Shown: positions 6,770 to 12,808 of the stretch, one piece after another
Numbering within the stretch: position 1 is the first letter of the stretch
How the letters are laid out: each line of letters starts with the position of its first letter
DNA from: DASQUP01 sp035641235
Lineage (GTDB): Bacteria; Actinomycetota; CADDZG01; WHSQ01
Length of the DNA stretch: 18,282 bases
Direction of reading: 5' to 3'
NCBI GenBank assembly: GCA_035641235.1
Contig: DASQUP010000017.1
Coordinates: 1 to 18,282 of the forward strand
Translations under genes and position numbers: made by a program
Notes under the pieces: model-generated
The model's database searches: none
The model's input: the letters and a program-made list of their open reading frames with translations, nothing else
Told to the model about the DNA's origin: nothing

Positions 6770-8149
6770 ATGGCGCGCCTCGACCATCTCACAGTGCTCG
6801 ACGAGCTCTTCTTGCACCTCGAAGGGCCTAATACCCACATGCACGTAGGCGGAGTCACCATATTCGAAGGGCCTCCTCCGGACTACGAGGAGGTTCTCGA
6901 GATGGTGGGCTCGAGGCTCCACATGGTGCCGCGTTTTCGTCAAAAGCTCGCAATGGTGCCGCTCGGGCTCGGCCGGCCCGTGTGGGTGGACGACACTCAC
7001 TTCAATCTCGAGTACCACGTTCGCCACACCGCGCTTCCGGATCCGGGCGACGAGGTGAAGATGAAACGCCTGATCTCCCGGGTCATGTCGCAGCAGCTCG
7101 ACCGCTCGAAGCCACTGTGGGAGATCTGGTTCGCGGAGGGTCTGACGGGCGATCGTTTCGCACTCATATCGAAAACCCACCATTGCCTGATCGACGGGAG
7201 CTCGGGGGTCGACATCATGTCCGTGATGCTCGACTTCGGTCCCGAGCAACAGAAGATCGAGCGGCAACCGTGGCGACCCGAACCGGAGCCCACCCCCGAT
7301 CAGCTTCTCGTCGATGCGGTCAGAGAGCGAATGACATCACCGGCGGAGATCGTCCGCTCACTGCAGTCCGCAGCAATTGACCCGCGGCTCGTCCCCAACC
7401 GCGTGATCGAGTCGCTCAAAGCACTGACGGAGTTCGTGGGAGGAGGATTCTCCGCGCCACCGTCATCGCTCAACCAGCCCATCGGTCCGCACCGCAGGTT
7501 CGAGATGGTTCTCGCCGATCTCGGTGAATTCAAGCGAGTTAAGAACTCCTTGGGCGGCACCGTCAACGACGTCGTCCTTGCCGTGGTTGCAGGAGGGCTG
7601 CGGTGGCTGCTCGAGTCGCGCGGAGAGTCCGTCGACGACGTGGAGCTGCGAGCGATGGTACCGATCTCGGTTCGCGGTGAATCTGGTGGGGCCGTGCTCG
7701 GAAACCAGATCGCCTCGGTGTGGGCTGGGCTCCCCGTGTACGAGCGCGATCCGGTGCGGCGCCTGAGCCTTGCGCACCACGCGATGGAGGACCTCAAGTC
7801 ATCCGGTCAGGCCATCGGCGCGCAGGTGCTGACGACACTCGGAGAGTTCGCTCCACCGACAATGCTCGCGCAAGCGGCGCGCCTGGTGGCTCGCCAGCGC
7901 GCGTTCAACCTCGTTGTAACGAACGTGCCGGGGCCCCAGATACCCCTGTACACGTTGGGTCGCAGGATGCACGAGGTCTACCCAGTAGTGCCGCTATCGG
8001 ATAACACGTCGATCGGTGTCGCGCTGTTCTCCTACGACGGCTCGATCGGTTTCGGCCTCAACGGCGACTACGACCTGGCGTCCGACATCGGCATTCTGGC
8101 CGAAGGCATCGAGAAGTCGATAGCGGAGCTGCTGCAGGCCTCGGGCTAA
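6770..8149 (+). CDS. Wax ester synthase / diacylglycerol acyltransferase (WS/DGAT family)
   Basis: 459 aa, full family length. ATG 6770 is chosen over upstream in-frame starts because the protein then begins MARLDHLTVLDELFLHLEGPNTHMHVG, the standard N-terminus of the family (LS.LD..FL..E....HMHVG). The acyl-transfer motif HHxxxDG is intact as HHCLIDG (137-143). The C-terminal domain (DUF1298 type) is recognisable by NVPGPQIPLYTLGRRM. These enzymes join acyl-CoA to fatty alcohols or diacylglycerol, making wax esters or triacylglycerols at the inner membrane surface; preference between the two cannot be read from sequence. It is common in actinobacteria that store neutral lipid. It is monocistronic and converges on the aldolase gene with a hairpin between them. 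Confidence 0.94.
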   Translation: MARLDHLTVLDELFLHLEGPNTHMHVGGVTIFEGPPPDYEEVLEMVGSRLHMVPRFRQKLAMVPLGLGRPVWVDDTHFNLEYHVRHTALPDPGDEVKMKRLISRVMSQQLDRSKPLWEIWFAEGLTGDRFALISKTHHCLIDGSSGVDIMSVMLDFGPEQQKIERQPWRPEPEPTPDQLLVDAVRERMTSPAEIVRSLQSAAIDPRLVPNRVIESLKALTEFVGGGFSAPPSSLNQPIGPHRRFEMVLADLGEFKRVKNSLGGTVNDVVLAVVAGGLRWLLESRGESVDDVELRAMVPISVRGESGGAVLGNQIASVWAGLPVYERDPVRRLSLAHHAMEDLKSSGQAIGAQVLTTLGEFAPPTMLAQAARLVARQRAFNLVVTNVPGPQIPLYTLGRRMHEVYPVVPLSDNTSIGVALFSYDGSIGFGLNGDYDLASDIGILAEGIEKSIAELLQASG

Positions 8150-8169
8150 AGCGACAGGAGCTGCTTCTC

Positions 8170-8206
8170 AGGGGATCCATCCGGAAATATTCCGGATAAT
8201 TCCCCT
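8170..8206. terminator. Long hairpin between convergent genes (bidirectional terminator candidate)
   Basis: ATCCGGAA (8179-8186) and TTCCGGAT (8190-8197) form a perfect 8-bp stem around the loop ATA. After a 3/3 internal loop, AGGGGA (8170-8175) pairs with TCCCCT (8201-8206). It sits in the 96-bp gap between the 3' ends of two convergent genes, so it probably stops both transcripts, although it lacks a T-tract on either side. Confidence 0.6.
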
Positions 8207-8245
8207 AAGTTGAGCTGGTCGCTACCAAGTAAACCGGCGCGCCGC

Positions 8246-8911
8246 CTACTTCTCGGATTGATCCGTGAGGTACATATCGAGGCGGCGGTGGACGTCGATG
8301 CACCGGCGCTCGATCTCGTCGTAGCGACCCTGCGACGCCAGCTCCGGGTTGAACACCGACGCTCCGAATCCCACCAGCTCGACTCCCGCATCGAGGTAGC
8401 CGAGATAGTTCTCCGGGGTGATGCCCCCTGTGACGAGTATCGGCGTCCCGTCTAGCGGACCGAGGATGTGGGTGATGTAGTCGGGACCCCCCAGGGTCTC
8501 GGCGGGAAACACCTTCACCCAGTCGGCACCGGCGCGCCGGGCCGTGAAGATCTCCGTCGCCGAGGCCGCTCCAATGGAGACCGGCATCTGCAGGCCATGG
8601 GCCGCCTCGATTACCTCGGGAACGACGACGGGGGTGACGATGAACTCCGCCCCGGAGTCGTACGCCTCCTTGACCTGCTCGGCCCCGAGAACCGTCCCCG
8701 CTCCAACGATGGCATCCCCACGCCCGGCGACCTCCGAGATCGCGTCGGTGGCGCCCGGTGTGTTGAGCGTCACCTCGACCGCCTCGAAGCCGCCCCGGAT
8801 GGCCGCGCCGATCCCCTCGACCGCCTGCTCGGCCGAGTGCATCCTGAATATCGCGATCGCTGTGGCGTCCCGGAGCCGCGCGGCCCGGGACTCGAAGAGT
8901 TTTCCGTTCAC
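8246..8911 (-). CDS. KDPG/KHG-type (bifunctional) aldolase family protein
   Basis: 221 aa, a TIM-barrel class I aldolase that splits 2-keto-3-deoxy sugar-acid phosphates (or 4-hydroxy-2-oxoglutarate) into pyruvate and an aldehyde. Family landmarks are FEAVEVTLNTPGA (42-54) with catalytic E46, VGAGTVL (69-75), the Schiff-base lysine K133 in WVKVFPAETLGGPDYI, and the phosphate-binding TGGITPENY. Compared with E. coli Eda, the pyruvate/substrate Arg (LRT) is Asn here (LNT, N50), and the usual SPG loop reads TPVVVPEV. Both features resemble paralogues such as the galactonate-pathway enzyme, so the substrate may not be KDPG. The GTG at 8911 is the only sensible start. A TAACCT box sits 6 nt upstream, fitting a leaderless mRNA. 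It is divergent from nurA. Confidence 0.88.
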   Translation of the reverse strand: MNGKLFESRAARLRDATAIAIFRMHSAEQAVEGIGAAIRGGFEAVEVTLNTPGATDAISEVAGRGDAIVGAGTVLGAEQVKEAYDSGAEFIVTPVVVPEVIEAAHGLQMPVSIGAASATEIFTARRAGADWVKVFPAETLGGPDYITHILGPLDGTPILVTGGITPENYLGYLDAGVELVGFGASVFNPELASQGRYDEIERRCIDVHRRLDMYLTDQSEK

Positions 8912-8917
8912 TACCGC

Positions 8918-8923
8918 AGGTTA
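8918..8923 (-). promoter_or_regulatory. Putative -10 box (TAACCT) of the aldolase gene
   Basis: TAACCT (TANNNT type) ends 6 nt before the GTG at 8911, which puts the predicted transcription start on the G of the start codon. The same hexamer stands at the equivalent place before nurA on the other strand. Confidence 0.45.
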
Positions 8924-8931
8924 CTAGAGCG

Positions 8932-8996
8932 ATCGGGTCTATCTGACGCCAAATAACCGTTTCCTGTCACACCCTCGGCATAACCTGAGACCCGAT
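8932..8996. promoter_or_regulatory. 9-bp inverted repeat in the aldolase/nurA divergent promoter region
   Basis: ATCGGGTCT (8932-8940) and its exact reverse complement AGACCCGAT (8988-8996) flank most of the 83-bp divergent spacer. The second copy overlaps the nurA start codon. Together with the paired TAACCT boxes this gives the spacer mirror symmetry. It could be a binding site pair for a shared regulator or a duplicated promoter element; neither is proven. Confidence 0.4.
8981..8986 (+). promoter_or_regulatory. Putative -10 box (TAACCT) of the nurA-herA-sbcD-sbcC operon
   Basis: TAACCT ends 8 nt before the nurA ATG at 8995, predicting a leader of about 2 nt. No Shine-Dalgarno sequence precedes nurA, whereas downstream herA has a strong one, as expected if only the first gene is leaderless. 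Confidence 0.45.
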
Positions 8997-9954
8997 GCTG
9001 AAACTCAAAGCAGACCCATGGAATCCGGGCTACGGCGCCGGGGCGGAGGCCCCCTTCGAGGAGGAGGCGGCCGAGGTCGTCGCGGACACTGCCGTCGAAA
9101 CGTCCGACTGGGCGGAGCCCCTGACGCCGCATCCGTGCCCCGACGAGCCGGTGGGCTTCGTCGATGGCGTCATGCGGATCGACCTGCGGGTCCTGGCGCA
9201 GGACGGGGATCACAGGGCGTGGGGGCTTCTCGGCTCGTATGCGGCGGGAGGCGTTCTCTGCAACGGCACCGCCTCGTTTGCCGAGGACCCGACCGTCAGC
9301 CGAGTCATGGTCCTGGGCGGAAAACTGACCTCGCCGCCGCTCGAGATCACCATCGGGTCGACCGGCCTCGCCTACGAGACGCGCTCCGTGAGCATGGAGG
9401 AACCCCAGGAGCAACGGCGAACGCTCCAGCGCTTGATGCTCGACGCGGAACAGCGAATGGCGATGCGCCTGGCCACCGAGGGTTGGCTTGTCTTCGCGGA
9501 CGGGCCGCTTCACCTCAAGACGGCGGGTGACCTGCCCGTGGTGGGAGTCGTGAAGCGGATGGTGACCGCCTATCTCGAGGGGGCCGAGGCGGCGCTCCTT
9601 CCCCGGCTCCGCCCCGGTCAGCGGTCCCCACTGTTCGCCCTGGGGAACGGAGTGGTCGACCGCTATGCCTGGTACCAGCGCCTTATCCCGAGCAACGGGC
9701 TGTGGCACGAGCTCGCCGGGCTCGTCCGGTGTGAGGTGCGCATGGAGATGGGAGTCGCGGAGGCGCGCCGCGTGGCGGACCGGACCGCCTGCATTCTGCC
9801 GGCGTTCGCCGGCAGGCCGGGAGTCGATCCCAGAGCGCCGCAGAATCTGACCCCGGTCGGCGCCCTCGAGGGCCGTCTTCGGCACCTCATGGGGCACCCC
9901 ACGGTCATCCGGCGCGCCCTCCAGGCGCGCCTCGCGGGAGGTGAGGCGCCATGA
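8995..9954 (+). CDS. nurA: NurA-domain 5'-3' nuclease
   Basis: 319 aa. NurA is a metal-dependent DNA nuclease that works in a complex with the HerA hexamer to degrade the 5' strand at double-strand breaks. Visible motifs are GFVDGVMRIDLRVLA (54-68), with D57 as the first metal-binding Asp; the central conserved block LVFADGPLHLKT-VVGVVKRM (165-189), with D169 and K187; and a C-terminal stretch ending DPRAPQNLTPVGALEGRLRHLMG typical of the NurA fold. The first 50 residues are acidic and probably flexible. The identification rests on these motifs plus the adjacent herA, its usual partner. It is the first gene of the operon, and its stop codon overlaps the herA start (ATGA). Divergence from archaeal NurA is large. 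Confidence 0.85.
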   Translation: MLKLKADPWNPGYGAGAEAPFEEEAAEVVADTAVETSDWAEPLTPHPCPDEPVGFVDGVMRIDLRVLAQDGDHRAWGLLGSYAAGGVLCNGTASFAEDPTVSRVMVLGGKLTSPPLEITIGSTGLAYETRSVSMEEPQEQRRTLQRLMLDAEQRMAMRLATEGWLVFADGPLHLKTAGDLPVVGVVKRMVTAYLEGAEAALLPRLRPGQRSPLFALGNGVVDRYAWYQRLIPSNGLWHELAGLVRCEVRMEMGVAEARRVADRTACILPAFAGRPGVDPRAPQNLTPVGALEGRLRHLMGHPTVIRRALQARLAGGEAP

Positions 9955-11660
9955 TCGATTCGCCCGTGCCCCAGGTCTCGGAACCGGTCGGCATCGTCCT
10001 GGGAACGGAGGACTCAACCCCCCTCGCGTACTGGGTCGGAATCGCGCCGGGTTCGTACCTTCAGCTCGACGACACCGTCATCGTCGAAACGGCCGTCCCC
10101 GAAAAGGGAGTGGTTCGCATCTGCGGCCTCGTGCAGGAGGTAAGGGCGCGCCACGAGGGCGTGTCGCTCGACTCCGACGTCTTCCTGGTCGACCGCGGGG
10201 TACTGCCCGCCGAGGTCGCGCAGGCGGCCCTCGTCGTCGCGACCCGGTTCGAGCCGGAGATATACGTCCCTCCCCTTCCCGGACAGACGGCGTTCCGCGC
10301 CCGCGGCAAGGACCGCGACGAGGCCCTGTACCTCGATCAGATGGACCGCCGGCTTCCCGCCGGGCTGTCGCGTGACGGCGAAGCGATGTACATCGACCTC
10401 GAGTTCCTCGACGGAACCCGCGGCGCACACATAAACATCTCGGGAGTGTCGGGCGTCGCGACGAAAACCACATACGCGCTGTTCTTGTTGTACGCGTTGT
10501 TCCACTCCGAGGTGCTCGGCGCGTACCGGGCGAACACGAAAGCAATTGTGTTCAACGTCAAGGGAGAGGACCTACTCCACCTCGACAAACTCAACGCCAA
10601 GATCGACGCCGATCCTGCCGCTCGGGCGCAGTACGAATCCCTGGGCCTTCCCACCGGGCCGTTCGAGTCGGTCGGCCTGTGGGCACCGGTTGCTGCGCGC
10701 GCCGGGGGCCAGGCGATCCCCGACACGGGCGGGCGCAAAGATGGAGTCCAGGCCTACTACTGGACGGTCAAGGAGTTCGTCCGCGAGCGCTACCTGCGTT
10801 TCCTGTTCGCCGAGGCCGAGAGCGAGCGTTCGCAGATCGCCGATCTGGTGGCTCGCGTTGAGTCGTTCCTCGACCGCGATGCGGAAGACGATCCCGAGCA
10901 CGACGCAAGCGTCCTGCTCGCTGGCCACGCCATCGCCAGCTTCGAGGAGCTGGTCGACTACATCGCAGCCGAGCTCGACGACGAGGGATCGCCGTGGCGC
11001 GGCCGCATGGCCGAATCGACCGTCGCCGCATTTCAGCGGCGCCTCGAAGCGGCGCGGTTCCGAGTCGGCCATCTGATCTGGGGCCGGGAGGCGGAGAACC
11101 CTCAGGCTCACCGCATCGACTGGGACCAATCGCAGGTGACGGTGATCGACATACACAACCTCCACGACCGCGCCAAGCGCTTCGTCACCGGCGTGGTGAT
11201 CAAGAAGCTCTTCGAGCAGAAGGAACAACAGGGCGTTCGTTTGCCGTTGACGTTTCTCGTCCTCGACGAGCTCAACCGCTACGCACCGCGTGAGGGGTGG
11301 AGCCCCATCAAGGAAGTTCTCCTCGATGTCGCCGAACGTGGACGGTCGCTCGGCATGATCCTCATCGGCGCCGAGCAGACGGCGAGCGAGGTCGAGCGCC
11401 GAATCATCGCCAACTCCGCCTTTCGCATCGTCGGACGCCTGGACAGCGCCGAGGCCGAGCGGTCCGAGTACGGCTTCATGCCGGCGGTCACGCGAGCGCG
11501 CGCGGCAATCCTCAAGCCGGGGTCGATGATCCTGCAGCAGCCGCACATTCCAATCCCGATCCAGATCAGATTCCCGTTCCCCTCGTGGGCAACGCGGGCA
11601 GACGAAGTCGCTGCGTCGTCCGGAGAAGACGTTTTCGAAAGGTTCAAGTTCGACCGATGA
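9951..11660 (+). CDS. herA: HerA-like ATPase / DNA translocase (DUF87, FtsK-HerA superfamily)
   Basis: 569 aa. HerA forms a hexameric ring that pumps DNA and activates NurA. The N-terminal beta-rich HAS-barrel region spans about 10-105. The P-loop region reads ISGVSGVATKTTYALFLL (163-180), with K172 and T173 in place but the glycine before Lys replaced by T171. Walker B is FLVLDELNRY (435-444), with D439/E440. AERGRSLGMILIGAEQTASEVERRIIANSAFRIVGRL (461-497) holds the Arg-finger/sensor region typical of HerA. An acidic helical insert (290-345) sits between the two ATPase halves. GGGAGGTGAG upstream is a strong ribosome-binding site within the end of nurA, and ATGA overlaps occur at both ends. 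Sir2- or DUF4297-linked HerA defence systems are excluded by context. Confidence 0.9.
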   Translation: MIDSPVPQVSEPVGIVLGTEDSTPLAYWVGIAPGSYLQLDDTVIVETAVPEKGVVRICGLVQEVRARHEGVSLDSDVFLVDRGVLPAEVAQAALVVATRFEPEIYVPPLPGQTAFRARGKDRDEALYLDQMDRRLPAGLSRDGEAMYIDLEFLDGTRGAHINISGVSGVATKTTYALFLLYALFHSEVLGAYRANTKAIVFNVKGEDLLHLDKLNAKIDADPAARAQYESLGLPTGPFESVGLWAPVAARAGGQAIPDTGGRKDGVQAYYWTVKEFVRERYLRFLFAEAESERSQIADLVARVESFLDRDAEDDPEHDASVLLAGHAIASFEELVDYIAAELDDEGSPWRGRMAESTVAAFQRRLEAARFRVGHLIWGREAENPQAHRIDWDQSQVTVIDIHNLHDRAKRFVTGVVIKKLFEQKEQQGVRLPLTFLVLDELNRYAPREGWSPIKEVLLDVAERGRSLGMILIGAEQTASEVERRIIANSAFRIVGRLDSAEAERSEYGFMPAVTRARAAILKPGSMILQQPHIPIPIQIRFPFPSWATRADEVAASSGEDVFERFKFDR

Positions 11661-12808
11661 GATTGCTTCATACCGGCGACTGGCATGTCGGTCGCTCGAT
11701 CAGAGGACGTTCTCGGGAAGACGAGTTCTCCGGCGCGCTCGATGAGGTCGTCGGGATTGCCACCGATGAAAAAGTCGATGTCGTACTGATCGCCGGCGAC
11801 ATCTACGATCAGCGCGCGGTGACCCCGGACGCCGATCGCCTTGTGTTCGATGTACTGCTCAGATTGAACTCCGCGGGGATCCCGGTGGTGGCGGTGCCGG
11901 GCAACCACGACTCGGCGGCCCGTTTGGAGGCGCTCGCTCCCCTCCTCGAGCGCATCGGTGTGTCGCTCGTATGCAGGATGCGGCCGCCCGACCAAGGGGG
12001 CGCGGTAACCGTCCCGGCGCGCGAGGGTTCTCACGCCGCCCGGATCTCGTGCCTTCCGTTCGTCTCGCCGCGGCATTTCTCCTCGGCAACGCAGCTATTC
12101 GAGGACGTATCGGCCGGATACGTCGAGTTCGACCGGGGCATGGGTGACCTGGTATCCGCCTATTCCCGTGCGTTCGACGAGACCGCCATCAACGTCGTTC
12201 TCGGTCACATGTTCGTCTCCGGAGCACAGCCGGGTGGGGGCGAGCGGGAGATAACGATCGGCGCCGACTTCGCGGTATCCCCGGCTCGGTTACCCGCGAC
12301 CGCCAATTACGTCGCGCTGGGCCACATCCACAAACCCCAGGCGGTGCGCGGCGCGCCGGGGCCCGCTCGATACTGCGGATCGTTGATTCAGCTCGATTTC
12401 GGCGAGCGGGACCAGGACAAGTCCGTGGTCGTCGTGGACGCCGCGCCCGGCCGGCGGGCTCAGACTCGTGCCATACCCATCACCTCGGGCCGGCGCCTCA
12501 CCGACGTGGCGGGGACGCTCGACGAGCTCGAGGCCCTTGCGCCGAAAGTCGGAGATGCCTACCTGCGCGCAACGGTGAAGGTGGACCATCCCGTGCCTGG
12601 CATCGCGGATCGAGTCCGCGAACTGCTCCCGAATGTCCTGGACGTGCGGCTGGAATACGAACGCTCCGAAGCCGAGGAGCGCCCAACGCTGCGCGGCTTG
12701 GAGCCCTCCGAGCAGTTCGTCGCCTACTACAGGAGCCACCACGCAACCGACCCGGCGGAGGAACTTCTGGCTGCATTCAATCGTGTCTACGAAGAGGTGC
12801 GACCCTGA
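11657..12808 (+). CDS. sbcD: SbcD / Mre11-family exonuclease subunit
   Basis: 383 aa. A calcineurin-like metallophosphoesterase that, with SbcC, nicks and trims DNA ends and hairpins using two Mn ions. All Mre11 phosphodiesterase motifs are present: GDWHVG (D8, H10), LIAGDIYD (D48), VPGNHD (N83, H84), VLGHMF (H184) and ALGHIHKP (H223, H225), followed by CGSLIQLDFGE. The C-terminal third is the SbcC-binding/cap region. The ATG at 11657 overlaps the herA stop (ATGA) and gives MRLLHTGDWHVG, exactly the family N-terminus, so longer upstream readings are discarded. The sbcC start shares one base with its stop (TGATG). The length fits bacterial SbcD. Confidence 0.96.
   Translation: MRLLHTGDWHVGRSIRGRSREDEFSGALDEVVGIATDEKVDVVLIAGDIYDQRAVTPDADRLVFDVLLRLNSAGIPVVAVPGNHDSAARLEALAPLLERIGVSLVCRMRPPDQGGAVTVPAREGSHAARISCLPFVSPRHFSSATQLFEDVSAGYVEFDRGMGDLVSAYSRAFDETAINVVLGHMFVSGAQPGGGEREITIGADFAVSPARLPATANYVALGHIHKPQAVRGAPGPARYCGSLIQLDFGERDQDKSVVVVDAAPGRRAQTRAIPITSGRRLTDVAGTLDELEALAPKVGDAYLRATVKVDHPVPGIADRVRELLPNVLDVRLEYERSEAEERPTLRGLEPSEQFVAYYRSHHATDPAEELLAAFNRVYEEVRP

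Noticed and set aside
8911..10017. Minus-strand open frame of 368 codons over nurA
   Set aside because: It is antisense to nurA, His/Arg/Pro-rich and without motifs. The plus strand has matching NurA motifs and coupled overlaps.
11297..11656. Upstream in-frame extension of sbcD
   Set aside because: It would lie wholly inside herA, while the ATG at 11657 gives the exact Mre11 N-terminus and an ATGA overlap.
9951..11660. HerA as part of a phage-defence system (Sir2-HerA or DUF4297-HerA)
   Set aside because: No Sir2, DUF4297 or other effector is adjacent. The neighbours are NurA and SbcCD, which indicates break resection.
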